A stretch of DNA of 64,000 nucleotides from NCBI RefSeq assembly GCF_001544455.2, contig NZ_FCOC02000009.1:171876-235875 (forward strand), given 5' to 3'. A model generated the notes under the pieces. That model was not told the origin of the DNA, did not search any database, and saw only the letters and a program-made list of their open reading frames with translations. The number at the start of each line of letters is the position of its first letter. Position 1 is the stretch's first letter. The position numbers were made by a program, and so were the translations under genes. Positions 1 to 8,077 of the stretch are shown piece after piece. The DNA is from Caballeronia sordidicola. Lineage in GTDB: Bacteria; Pseudomonadota; Gammaproteobacteria; Burkholderiales; Burkholderiaceae.

Positions 1-356
1 ATCCAGTCGGCCAGCGAACTCACCTGCCGCGCGACCTCGTCGCCCAGCGGCGTCAGCCGATAGTCGACGTGCGGCGGCACTACGTCATACGACGTACGCA
101 CGACAAACCCATCGGCGGCTAGCCACTGCAACGTCTGCGCGAGCATTTTTTCGCTTACGCCATCCACCTTGCGGCGCAGGTCGCTGAAACGGCACGTCTT
201 TTCATCCAGCAGCACCATCAGTACGAGCACGCCCCACCGGCTGGTTACGTGCTTGAGCACTTCGCGCGACGGACAGTCGGCCGAAAGCAACTCGCCGCGT
301 CGAACGAGTTCGGACAGCGGTACGGTTTCTATGGGCAATTCGAAATTCGACTTCAC
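1..356 (-). CDS. HxlR-family transcriptional regulator (C-terminus beyond window)
   Basis: Reading the minus strand from a GTG at 356 gives an open frame that runs off the window edge, so about 118 residues are seen. The protein begins MKSNFELPIETVPLSEL and contains the HxlR winged-helix signature: a Cys near residue 28 (SADCPSREVL), then TSRWGVLVLMVLL, CRFSDLRRKVDGVSEKMLAQTL and a DYRLTPLG wing. HxlR proteins are DNA-binding repressors, often redox- or aldehyde-responsive through the N-terminal Cys. GAGGT lies about 8 nt upstream of the GTG. It is divergent from a QOR2 gene, the arrangement of E. coli ytfH/qorB, so it probably represses that gene and itself. The family call is sure; the effector is not known. 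Confidence 0.85.
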   Translation of the reverse strand, partial: MKSNFELPIETVPLSELVRRGELLSADCPSREVLKHVTSRWGVLVLMVLLDEKTCRFSDLRRKVDGVSEKMLAQTLQWLAADGFVVRTSYDVVPPHVDYRLTPLGDEVARQVSSLADW

Positions 357-358
357 GG

Positions 359-385
359 ATACTTACCTCGGCGTACGTACTTACG
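359..385. promoter_or_regulatory. Candidate HxlR operator repeats between the divergent genes
   Basis: ATACTTACC (359-367) and GTACTTACG (377-385) are near-identical direct repeats with an 18-bp period, flanking a GTACGTAC palindrome (373-380). They sit directly upstream of the HxlR start and within the promoter region of the quinone oxidoreductase gene. The same GTACTTACC word occurs inside an inverted repeat at another HxlR gene (53144-53165). Operator function is inferred. Confidence 0.45.
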
Positions 386-461
386 AAAAGTTAGTTTATC
401 CGATACCGTGCGGATTCGGTCGTGTCCCGCGCCGTTTTTTAACCGTTCAAGGAGTCACTTC

Positions 462-1316
462 ATGATTGCTGTCACCGGAGCCACCGGCCAACTTGGCCGG
501 CTTGTTATAGAAGCATTGTTGAAAACCGTGCCCGCCTCGCAGATCGTCGCGGCCGCGCGCACGCCCGAGAAGGCCGCCGATCTTGCCGCCCGCGGTGTGC
601 AGGTCAGGCGTGCGGATTACAACGAGCCCGCGACGCTCGACGCGGCGTTCGCGGGCGTCAAGAAGCTGCTGCTGGTTTCATCGAGCGAAATTGGCAAGCG
701 CGGCACGCAGCATCGTGCGGCTATTGATGCAGCCCGCCGCGCGGGTGTCGAATTGATCGCCTACACCAGCGTGTTGCACGCCGATACCTCGCCGCTCGGT
801 CTTGCGGGCGAGCATCGCGAAACCGAAGCGGCGTTGCGCGACTCGGGCGTGCCGTTTGTCGTGTTGCGCAACGGCTGGTACACGGAGAACTACACAGGCA
901 GCCTTGCGCCCGCGCTTGAGCATGGCGCGATTCTCGGCAACTCGCGCGATGGCCGGATTTCATCGGCTGCCCGCGCCGACTATGCCGAAGCGGCGGCGCT
1001 CGTGATAACCCGCGGCCCGCAAGCTGGCCAAATCTACGAGCTGGCGGGCGACACCGCCTACACCCTCACCGATCTCGCGGCGGAAGTCGCGCGGCAATCG
1101 GGTAAAGCGGTGGTGTATCGAGACCTGTCCGAGGCCGACTATAAAGCGGCGTTGATCGGCGTCGGTCTCCCCGAGCCCGTGGCCGCATTGATCTCCGACT
1201 CGGGAACAGGCACCGTGAAAGGCGCCCTCTTCGATGACAGCCATCAATTGAGCGCAATCCTCGGACGCCCGACCACGCCACTCGCTACGGTTGTTGCTGC
1301 GGCGCTCGCCAGGTAA
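462..1316 (+). CDS. qorB: NAD(P)H:quinone oxidoreductase type 2 (QorB/YtfG-like, NmrA fold)
   Basis: A 284-residue atypical short-chain dehydrogenase. The N-terminal Rossmann motif is GATGQLG (residues 5-11), followed by the NmrA-like pattern VAAARTPEKAADLAARGVQVRRADYNEP. The 'YTSVLHAD' and 'LRNGWYTENY' segments are characteristic of E. coli QOR2, which reduces quinones with NADPH in the cytoplasm. The start is ATG at 462, preceded by AAGGAG at 449-454; a longer open frame upstream has no such site. It is divergent from an HxlR-family gene, as in E. coli qorB/ytfH, suggesting a quinone- or aldehyde-inducible stress pair. Length is normal for the family (about 285). Confidence 0.88.
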   Translation: MIAVTGATGQLGRLVIEALLKTVPASQIVAAARTPEKAADLAARGVQVRRADYNEPATLDAAFAGVKKLLLVSSSEIGKRGTQHRAAIDAARRAGVELIAYTSVLHADTSPLGLAGEHRETEAALRDSGVPFVVLRNGWYTENYTGSLAPALEHGAILGNSRDGRISSAARADYAEAAALVITRGPQAGQIYELAGDTAYTLTDLAAEVARQSGKAVVYRDLSEADYKAALIGVGLPEPVAALISDSGTGTVKGALFDDSHQLSAILGRPTTPLATVVAAALAR

Positions 1317-1482
1317 CCGGCCATGACGCGCGGTCGATGCACAAGGCCGCGCGATCTTCGGATCCAATGTCACTCTGTATACTTATCAGATGTAGCGTTT
1401 TTTATTGTCAAACTAAGCCCACGCTGGTAGCCTTCCTCCAACCTCTTGAAACCAAAGCATAATTAATTCGATTCTGGTCGCC

Positions 1483-3330
1483 TTGAACACGCCCTCCGTC
1501 CGCAATCCCGAGAACCGCGCTTCCATAAAGCGGCTCACACGCGAACACTTCGCACTGTATCGCGGGTATCTGGACGGCGTGTCGATCGAACAATTGCACG
1601 CCACATACGGCGACGCGGCCACGGACGTACGCGGCACACGACGTCTTATCGGGTTATTGCGCGATACCCTTTCGAGCGCCGCCCGCCGGACCCGCGATGT
1701 CGAGGCAACGCATCTCTTGCGTCTGCGGCCCGGCAGCATTCCCGATGCAGAACGCGTTGCTGCCAGCGCGTTGCCGACGCTCGCCGCGTATCGCGAGGCC
1801 GTCGATCCGAACGGATTTCATAGCGAAGCCGAACTGCTTGAGCTTTATCGGGCGGAATATTCGCAGGAAAACGCTCCGCTTGATCGCCGGGCATCCAGGA
1901 ACGCGCGCTTGCGCCGCCGTCAGGCCGACGCGCTCGCCCGGATGGAAAACAGCCTGGTTCAGGCGCCTCAGCCCGACCATCCGGTGTCGAGCTGGCTTGA
2001 ACCTGCAATCGCGGACAGATTGCAACGGGCGCATATATATACGCTTGCCGATCTGCTGGGGTTTATTGAACGCCGGGGGCATCGCTGGCACGCCGGGGTG
2101 GAGCGCGTCGGGCCGAAAGCAGCACGGCGCATCGTGGACTGGCTTTCCCTTCACGCGGATTCGTTGGGCCACACGCTGTCGAAACGCGCCGTCACGCCGC
2201 GCCGGCGCTTGGCCAGCAATGATCCGGCGCTCGTGCGGCCACGCCAGCAGGGAATCGTACCGCTGGAAGCGCTCGATGTGCCGGCACTACTGGACGGATC
2301 CGCCGGCACGAACCGCATGGTCCGGCCTGCGGTGGACTGCGGCTTCGACACTGATTTGCAGGCGATCAATGCGTGGCTTACAAGTCGTCAGCACAGTCTT
2401 CACACGGTTCGTGCATATCGGCGCGAATCGGAACGGTTGCTTCTTTGGGCGATTCACGCGAAGGGAAAAGCGCTGTCGTCGTTGAGCAGCGGCGACTGCG
2501 CGGAATATATCGAGACATTTCTGATCGATCCGCAGCCCGCCGCCCGGTGGATTGGAAGCGCGAAAATCGAGCGGACACACCCCGATTGGCGCCCCTTTAT
2601 TGGCGCGCTTTCGGACCGTAGCCGAGAAACGGCCCGGGCGATTCTGCACGCAATGGGCGAGTGGCTGGTAGGCCAGGACTATCTGGCGAGCAACCCGTTT
2701 GCCCGCTGCGCGAGTGTCGCAACCGGACCGCGCATCGACGTCGCCGGACGGTCCTTGAGCTGCGGCCAGTGGCGTAACGTCGTTCAGTCGAACACGCGCG
2801 TGCATTACTCGGAACGCGAATTACGCGATTTTTTGGCTCTAAGCCTTGCATACTCGACTGGCTTGCGGCGAGCGGAACTAGCCCGCGCCACGACAAGCCA
2901 TCTGGTCAAGGCCGTGTCCGAAAACTCTCGTAACCCGGATAATCTCTGCTGGCAACTCATGGTGTCAGGCCCGGATCGCCGCATTCCGATTCCTCAGTCC
3001 GTCGTGGAACTGCTTATCGCCAGCCTGCGTGCTCGCGGGCTGCCTGGGAATCCGGTTGCCTGCGCACCCCATACCCCGCTTCTTGCAAATTTTCGGACAG
3101 GACATTCCCTCACGCCGGATGGAATTGGGCAGGTATTTCGCCGCGTGCTTGCTGGCGTGATTCCGAAGCTGGCCCGCGATCCGAGCACGCACTGGATCCG
3201 CCACACTCATTCGCATCACGCGCTTCGACAAGGCGCGGACTGTCGGGAAATCCAGGCTCGCCTCGGCCATGCGCACCTTTCCACGACGCGACTTTACGTC
3301 AAGGCAGTGTTTGTTCGCGGGACCACCTGA
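1483..3330 (+). CDS. Large tyrosine recombinase / phage-type integrase next to the par locus
   Basis: A 615-residue site-specific recombinase. The catalytic set of the tyrosine recombinases is complete in the C-terminal third: Arg462 in STGLRRAEL, H570-x-x-R573 (HWIR), His596 in LGHAH and the nucleophile Tyr605 in TTRLYVKA. A core-binding SAM-like segment (INAWLTSRQHSLHTVRAYRR) precedes it, and an extra 280-residue N-terminal region lacks a recognisable catalytic role. It starts with TTG at 1483, since no in-frame ATG occurs before about residue 150; no strong ribosome-binding site is seen. Large integrases of this type lie beside parA on Burkholderia secondary replicons and may resolve replicon dimers, but that role is inferred here. 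Confidence 0.85.
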   Translation: MNTPSVRNPENRASIKRLTREHFALYRGYLDGVSIEQLHATYGDAATDVRGTRRLIGLLRDTLSSAARRTRDVEATHLLRLRPGSIPDAERVAASALPTLAAYREAVDPNGFHSEAELLELYRAEYSQENAPLDRRASRNARLRRRQADALARMENSLVQAPQPDHPVSSWLEPAIADRLQRAHIYTLADLLGFIERRGHRWHAGVERVGPKAARRIVDWLSLHADSLGHTLSKRAVTPRRRLASNDPALVRPRQQGIVPLEALDVPALLDGSAGTNRMVRPAVDCGFDTDLQAINAWLTSRQHSLHTVRAYRRESERLLLWAIHAKGKALSSLSSGDCAEYIETFLIDPQPAARWIGSAKIERTHPDWRPFIGALSDRSRETARAILHAMGEWLVGQDYLASNPFARCASVATGPRIDVAGRSLSCGQWRNVVQSNTRVHYSERELRDFLALSLAYSTGLRRAELARATTSHLVKAVSENSRNPDNLCWQLMVSGPDRRIPIPQSVVELLIASLRARGLPGNPVACAPHTPLLANFRTGHSLTPDGIGQVFRRVLAGVIPKLARDPSTHWIRHTHSHHALRQGADCREIQARLGHAHLSTTRLYVKAVFVRGTT

Positions 3331-3498
3331 GGTAAAACAGGCCTGGTTCCTACAATCCAGTGCTTAAAATTCCCCGGTCCGCGCTGATTCCGCAGACCTA
3401 AAGCAGGGTCAACCGCCTGTTTTCCCTCAAGTCATTTCTCATCTTTCTGCCCGCAGTCCATTACCCGCGTGCCTTTCCGGCCGTCGGCACGTGGCAAA

Positions 3499-3587
3499 GT
3501 TTACTTGCGTTTACTCCGTATACCTCTTAGTCTTCGGTTACCGTCGGTTCTACCTTTTAAGGGAGAATCCACGTTTTTGGTAGAACC
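3499..3587. promoter_or_regulatory. Inverted and direct repeats in the parA leader (candidate ParA operator)
   Basis: GGTTCTACC (3546-3554) and GGTAGAACC (3579-3587) are perfect inverted repeats 24 bp apart, just upstream of the parA ribosome-binding site. Two GTTTACT words (3499-3505 and 3509-3515) lie one helical turn apart further upstream. Type Ia ParA proteins carry an N-terminal DNA-binding domain and repress their own promoter, so this is a likely autoregulatory site. That function is inferred. Confidence 0.45.
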
Positions 3588-3607
3588 AGCACCACCGGGA
3601 AGAACAC

Positions 3608-4804
3608 ATGGATATCAACCTTTCGACGCCACCTATCGAGGTGACGCCGGACGACCTCGTCAATTTGGCGGCGCGCTCCGCCAAAATGCTTGAGCGAATT
3701 CGCACGCAGATGCTCCAACCGTTTCCGCGGAAGGTTGCCCCGGTGTTCCCGAGCGGCAAACTCCAGGAACTGTGCGGCATCGACAAAGCCCGCTTCTCCT
3801 ATCTGATCAAGAAAGGCGAACTTCCGCAGGGGACGCAAGAAAAGCCTGGCGCAGCCCGACAGTTCACATTGGCGGAAACCATTGAGTGGGTCCGCGCGGA
3901 ACGCAAGCCCAGGCAACGTCCCGAGGGGAAAAAAGGCAAGGTCATCGCGATTGGCAACTTCAAGGGCGGTGTCACCAAGACCACGACATCCATGGTGCTC
4001 GCGCAAGGTTTGTCCCTGCGGCATGGTCGTCGCGTGTTGCATATCGACATGGACCCGCAGGGCAGCGCAACCACGCTGTACGGCATAAACCCGCACGCTG
4101 AAATCAATGGCGATCAAACCATTCTGCCTCTGATCGAAGCGTACGTAAGCGGAGAAGCCTTCAGCATGAAAAATCTCCCGATGCAAACGTATTGGGAGAA
4201 CCTCGACCTCATACCTTCGTCGACCGATCTTTTCAACGCCGAATTCATGCTGCCAGCGCGCGTTCATGCGTCCCCGAGCGCTAAATTCTGGAATGTGCTG
4301 AATGACGGACTGGAAGATCTCAAGGATGAGTACGACTACATCATCATAGACACGGCGCCCACCCTGAGCTATCTCACCATCAACGCGCTGTTTGCGGCCG
4401 ATGGCGTCATTGTTCCAGTGATGCCCGACACCCTTTCATTCGCATCGATGGTGCAGTTCTGGTCGCTTTTCTCGGATATGGTCTCCGGAATGAAGCAGTT
4501 TGGAGAATCCGCCGACGAAGCCAAGGTGTTCGATTTCATCGATATTCTGGTTACGCGCATGCCTAACAAGGCTAACGCGTCGATCGTACGCGACTGGGTT
4601 ATCACTACATACGGCGAGCGGGTCCTGCCCGTTGAAATTCCGGAGACAGACCTCGCGCGCACGACCACGAACGATTTTTCCACGGTGTACGACTTTCCTA
4701 ACTACGACGGCAACGCGGCGACACTGCGGCGCATTCGCGTGCCCTACGATCAGGTTGTTGATTTGATCGACAGCAAGGTTTGTTACCTCTGGGACAAGGA
4801 GTAA
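3608..4804 (+). CDS. parA: ParA partition ATPase, type Ia with N-terminal HTH
   Basis: A 398-residue Walker-type partition ATPase. Residues about 55-105 form a MerR-like helix-turn-helix (LQELCGIDKARFSYLIKKGELP), the extra domain that defines type Ia ParA and allows promoter autorepression. The deviant Walker A motif KGGVTKTT is at residues 119-126, with both signature lysines (K119, K124). HIDMDPQGSATTLYG (Walker A') and DYIIIDTAPTLSYLTINAL (Walker B) follow. ParA segregates replicons by moving ParB-parS complexes over the nucleoid. It is followed 2 bp later by parB, and GGAAG precedes the ATG. The neighbourhood (integrase, parB, rep) marks a low-copy secondary replicon. Confidence 0.93.
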   Translation: MDINLSTPPIEVTPDDLVNLAARSAKMLERIRTQMLQPFPRKVAPVFPSGKLQELCGIDKARFSYLIKKGELPQGTQEKPGAARQFTLAETIEWVRAERKPRQRPEGKKGKVIAIGNFKGGVTKTTTSMVLAQGLSLRHGRRVLHIDMDPQGSATTLYGINPHAEINGDQTILPLIEAYVSGEAFSMKNLPMQTYWENLDLIPSSTDLFNAEFMLPARVHASPSAKFWNVLNDGLEDLKDEYDYIIIDTAPTLSYLTINALFAADGVIVPVMPDTLSFASMVQFWSLFSDMVSGMKQFGESADEAKVFDFIDILVTRMPNKANASIVRDWVITTYGERVLPVEIPETDLARTTTNDFSTVYDFPNYDGNAATLRRIRVPYDQVVDLIDSKVCYLWDKE

Positions 4805-4806
4805 GC

Positions 4807-5769
4807 ATGTCTACAGCAGCGAAACAAAAAGCCAAGGCGGCAGGCATCCGTCTTGACGACGACAGCAACGACGCCCCTTCTGAGCCGCTTGCTCCACGCA
4901 CGGCGCCGGGGCAATTGATTGGATTGCAAGGGCGCGTTCATAGCCAGCAAGCAGAGATCGAAAAACTGAAACGCGCGCTTGAACAGCGGGCTCCCGGCAA
5001 GATCCCGCTCAACAAACTTCACGAAATACCCGGTCGCCGGCGTCGATTGACAAGCGCCGAGTATGCCGAGCTTAAAGCCAACTTGACCGCTTACCCGCTC
5101 GCTCAGCCAATCACAGTACGGGAGCGGCCGGATGGCGAGTACGACATCGTGGCCGGGCACAATCGTGCTTCGGTTTATCGGGAAATTGGACGCACAGAAA
5201 TCGACGGCATTGTGCTCGACATCGATGCATCGATGGTCGAGTACGCCGCTTTTTTCTCCAACCTGTTATCGCCGACACTTTCCGACTTCGAGAAGTTTTG
5301 GGGTTTCAAGTCGCTGCAGGACTCGACGGGAATCACCAAGGAAGAACTGGCAAAGGCGGCGGGCATTAGTGATTCACACGTTGGCCGGATCATGAAGTTC
5401 GATCTCCTGCCCGACGAAAGCAAGAATCTGCTGGCCACTCGGCCAGAGCGACTGGGTAGCAACGCCGCCGAGCAAATGGCCAAGGCGGTTGCGGAAGGCC
5501 GCGAAGACAAGGTCAAGGCCGCAATTGAACGCCTGATAAACGACGAGGCTTTCACGCAAGCTCAGGCAATCGCCGCCACCAAAGCGCCTCGCGCATCTCG
5601 CGAACGCATTGAACCGATGATTATTCGTCGGGGCGCAAAAAAAGTTTGTCAAATCTCAGCCCGCAACGGTGTTGTAGGCGTGTCTTTTTCAGGCAGCGCC
5701 GCAGATGACGCTGAGCAATGGGCGGAGCGAATCCGCACATTTATCGAAACAGAACTCGGAAAACAATGA
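4807..5769 (+). CDS. parB: ParB centromere-binding partition protein
   Basis: A 320-residue ParB/Spo0J protein. The ParB N-terminal domain runs from about residue 70 (KIPLNKLHEIPGRRRRL) through the CTP-binding box with GHNR at residues 117-120. A KorB-type helix-turn-helix follows (KEELAKAAGISDSHVGRIMKF), and a short C-terminal dimerisation region closes it. A putative coiled-coil (SQQAEIEKLKRAL) lies near residues 45-57. ParB binds parS and loads as a sliding CTP clamp. ATG at 4807 is chosen because GGACAAGGAG lies just upstream within the parA end; an in-frame ATG at 4780 lies inside parA. Two identical palindromes directly downstream are the likely parS sites. Confidence 0.92.
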   Translation: MSTAAKQKAKAAGIRLDDDSNDAPSEPLAPRTAPGQLIGLQGRVHSQQAEIEKLKRALEQRAPGKIPLNKLHEIPGRRRRLTSAEYAELKANLTAYPLAQPITVRERPDGEYDIVAGHNRASVYREIGRTEIDGIVLDIDASMVEYAAFFSNLLSPTLSDFEKFWGFKSLQDSTGITKEELAKAAGISDSHVGRIMKFDLLPDESKNLLATRPERLGSNAAEQMAKAVAEGREDKVKAAIERLINDEAFTQAQAIAATKAPRASRERIEPMIIRRGAKKVCQISARNGVVGVSFSGSAADDAEQWAERIRTFIETELGKQ

Positions 5770-5783
5770 TCCCTAGTAGGGAA
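5770..5783. promoter_or_regulatory. Candidate parS site 1
   Basis: TCCCTAGTAGGGAA begins 1 bp after the parB stop codon. The 13-bp core TCCCTA-G-TAGGGA is palindromic around the central G, and an identical copy follows 85 bp later. Short palindromes beside parB that recur exactly are the usual appearance of a ParB centromere site. Binding is not shown. The sequence is unlike the published parS words I recall for Burkholderia replicons, which centre on CGCG or ACGT-type cores. Confidence 0.55.
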
Positions 5784-5854
5784 CACATTGAAATCAACGA
5801 GTTAGCAACAAGAGGTTGGCAATCCCTTGGGAGTTGAGCGGGAACTCAAAATTC

Positions 5855-5868
5855 TCCCTAGTAGGGAA
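5855..5868. promoter_or_regulatory. Candidate parS site 2
   Basis: This is an exact second copy of the 14-bp word TCCCTAGTAGGGAA found at 5770-5783. Between the copies lie a related but imperfect palindrome (TCCCTTGGGA, about 5823-5832) and a TTGAG/CTCAA inverted repeat (5834-5838 and 5845-5849), so the whole 100-bp parB-rep spacer is rich in dyad symmetry. Confidence 0.55.
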
Positions 5869-5936
5869 GGCTTCAAAATCATGGACTTAGTTTAACGATC
5901 GAGAACAACGATGATCTAGTTTAAACGCAGAAAGAC

Positions 5937-5966
5937 AAAAGCCTTCGGTGGGAACCGAAGGCTTTT
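5937..5966. terminator. Bidirectional Rho-independent terminator between parAB and rep
   Basis: A perfect 13-bp stem, AAAAGCCTTCGGT / ACCGAAGGCTTTT with loop GGGA, has A and T tracts at both ends, so it can act on either strand. It would separate parAB transcription from the rep gene at 6111. The rest of the spacer holds an 8-bp GTTTAAAC palindrome (5919-5926) and a repeated TAGTTTAA word. Confidence 0.85.
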
Positions 5967-6083
5967 GATTTAACCGGGCTTCGCTGTCGCTTGCCCACCG
6001 CTGCATTTCTCCGACGGGAATCGGATAAAGGCCCAACACCTCGAAGTGTAGCGGATAGCGATCGGCAGTCAAGCGTTTCTCTT

Positions 6084-6101
6084 CCATTTTTCTAGAAATG
6101 G
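6084..6101. promoter_or_regulatory. Dyad upstream of rep, possible autoregulatory site
   Basis: CCATTT (6084-6089) and AAATGG (6096-6101) are inverted arms around a TTTCTAGAAA palindrome (6089-6098). They end 9 bp before the rep start codon, where a repressor or Rep itself could block translation or transcription. There is no other evidence for function. Confidence 0.3.
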
Positions 6102-6110
6102 ACGTGTGAC

Positions 6111-7391
6111 ATGCTTATCGCGCAACATTCCGTTGCTGGCGAGGGGTTTGTGTACCCTCTTCCACTCCACGACGATTCCACTGCTACCGATCAAAACGCA
6201 CTGGATGCATTTCTGGCGCATCAATCCAATCTGCCCTGGGTGGTGTTTCGGGCCGCGCACCGCGCTGCCAATTATCCTGAGCTACCAGCCCGTGCAAGGG
6301 CTGTATTGGCCGCGCTTGCGCGCACGGTCGACGCCAACAACCCCTACGCGTCCATATTCGCCCGCCGTGAACTTCTCACTGGCCGAGCCATGCAGTCTAT
6401 GCGAACGTTTTATCGCAGCCTTGACGATCTTGAAGCCGCCGGATTGATCGAGCGCGCTCCGCAAAAACGTTATGGCAACGCGGGCTTGTTTGGGCGCGCC
6501 TACCTGCACCTCACGGAACGTTCCGCGATGGTCCTGGGTTATATCTCTCCGTCTCCCGATACCGAAGCAAGCGAGTCCCACGCATCAAGGGATAGTAGCG
6601 TCGCCACGTTCTCTCAAACTTTTGAGGCTCCGTGTGCCAGCGTGGCAGACGGAGCTATATATAAGGATCTATTCCCTAAGAATCAAAAGAGACAACCAGG
6701 CGCCGTTCCTGCCGACCTCGAGCGCCTGCTGGGTTTGGGTTTTCGTCAATTTTTGATTTTCAAACTCATGCGTGAAGCAAAGGCTCAAGCCAAGCTGCTC
6801 TCCGATGTTGTCGAGGCAACCTGGGACCATCTGAAACAGGCCAAGCGCCCGATCAGCTATCTTCGCGCCCTGCTGCGCTCACCCGTCGACTTTAGCCATC
6901 AGATTCGCGCAAAACGCACCGCTGACGAACACAAGGCCCGTGACGTCGCCCGCGCAGCGCAGATCACAGCCACCGTGCACGAATGCGCCGGTCGGACTTT
7001 TATCGACGATGCCTACAGCAAACTCGTCGTTGTATCGAATGACGCCCGGTCGATTTTCGTACAAGATCGCCGCGAGGTTTCGCCTCGTGTCGCAACCGGA
7101 CAGTGGGCCGAATCGTTCGTTGCGGCGCTCAAGGCAAAAGCTTTGAAGCAAGCAACTCAGAAGCAGATCGCTGACTTCCGCGAAAGATGCATGGGCAACG
7201 CCGTACGAAGCACCGCCGAGTGCAACACATCTGTCCGGATAGCCCATCCACGTGCACGTACCGCAGATATTGGTGACCGGCTTGAGGAAATGAAACGCAC
7301 CCTACGGGCGGCGTGCGCAGGCGTCAATCGGGCGAGCCCAAGTCTTCCCTCGATTAGCGAATCCTCATTGAACCAGCCCTCTGCTCGATAA
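6111..7391 (+). CDS. Putative replication initiator (Rep) of the secondary replicon
   Basis: A 426-residue protein. The N-terminal 150 residues have a winged-helix character (ARAVLAALARTVDANNPYASIFARRELL, then MRTFYRSLDDLEAAGLIERAPQKRYG), as in plasmid and secondary-chromosome Rep proteins. The middle has an Ala/Ser-rich linker (residues about 155-195) and a helical segment KRPISYLRALLRSPVDF that resembles the PF/PriA-like repeats of initiators. The C-terminus is basic and low-complexity. I rely mainly on position: integrase, parA, parB, then a gene of this size is the standard origin block of Burkholderia chromosome 2/3 and megaplasmids. A GTGTGAC leader gives only a weak ribosome-binding site. 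No obvious iterons were spotted by eye on either side. Confidence 0.65.
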   Translation: MLIAQHSVAGEGFVYPLPLHDDSTATDQNALDAFLAHQSNLPWVVFRAAHRAANYPELPARARAVLAALARTVDANNPYASIFARRELLTGRAMQSMRTFYRSLDDLEAAGLIERAPQKRYGNAGLFGRAYLHLTERSAMVLGYISPSPDTEASESHASRDSSVATFSQTFEAPCASVADGAIYKDLFPKNQKRQPGAVPADLERLLGLGFRQFLIFKLMREAKAQAKLLSDVVEATWDHLKQAKRPISYLRALLRSPVDFSHQIRAKRTADEHKARDVARAAQITATVHECAGRTFIDDAYSKLVVVSNDARSIFVQDRREVSPRVATGQWAESFVAALKAKALKQATQKQIADFRERCMGNAVRSTAECNTSVRIAHPRARTADIGDRLEEMKRTLRAACAGVNRASPSLPSISESSLNQPSAR

Positions 7392-7763
7392 ACCCCAGCC
7401 GACGGATAGTTTCACGCGAGGCGTTCAACGTGAGTCGGGCAACGTATCCAACCGGCGGATGTGGGACCGAGAATGCAGTGCACCCGAGACGCTAGCATCG
7501 GCGCTCAGTGCCATTTCGTGGTTACAGCGGAAACGGACAGACGAGCCGCTACGGGATACGAAGCGCATAGGGCGAACCCGATTCATGCCGTACGGGAAGG
7601 CTCTGGACATCGTTGTCCCGCGTATTAAGAAACTTCATTTAGCAACTAACGGTCGATTAGATTAGCGTCCACCACAATTTGGCGGCGAGCCGAAATTCAA
7701 TCTGATTGCATCCGTTCGCAGGCAAGTCGAATCTAGTTAAGGAAAACCCGAATAGATATCAAC
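7392..7763. other. Gene-free region downstream of rep, possible origin DNA
   Basis: No convincing coding sequence is present; short open frames here have no ribosome-binding sites or recognisable domains. From about 7620 the base composition becomes visibly more AT-rich (for example around 7625-7665 and 7735-7830) than the flanking genes, which would suit an unwinding element near rep. I could not see repeated iterons or a canonical TTATCCACA DnaA box, so the origin itself is not located. Confidence 0.35.
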
Positions 7764-7791
7764 TTGACTGATTGTATTACAGTCGTACAAT
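7764..7791 (+). promoter_or_regulatory. Sigma-70-like promoter overlapped by an inverted repeat
   Basis: TTGACT (7764-7769) and TACAAT (7786-7791) are separated by 16 bp and match the -35 and -10 consensus well. ATTGTA (7771-7776) is the reverse complement of the -10 hexamer, so the spacer and -10 box form a 6+6 dyad suitable for a repressor. The next gene is the carboxymuconolactone decarboxylase-like gene about 290 bp downstream, leaving a long leader or an unseen short transcript. Confidence 0.5.
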
Positions 7792-8077
7792 ACCAAAACC
7801 GATTTGGCAATCCCCAATAGATCGCGCCAAATACAGCACGAAAAAGAAGCACACACCCGCGTGAAGGAAGGACATCGCCGAGCCGCCGCCAATCTGGTCG
7901 TCAGATTGAGAGGATGGCCGAATCTTGATGAAAGGGTGGCGACATACTTTTCCGACCGATGCGAAAAGTGATTAGTTGAAAGAGTCGCACGGGCTGAACG
8001 CGGCGAAGCGCCTTATTCAATTCGTACCCTACGAAATCGATAAGGAAACCAAACCATGTCAACGAAGGCGAATGCTA

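Noticed and set aside
249..461. Upstream extension of the quinone oxidoreductase frame
   Set aside because: The ribosome-binding site AAGGAG and the Rossmann motif place the start at 462; the extension crosses the divergent HxlR promoter.
7459..7665. Short plus-strand open frame behind rep
   Set aside because: No family, weak start and poor codon pattern; the region is better read as non-coding origin-proximal DNA.
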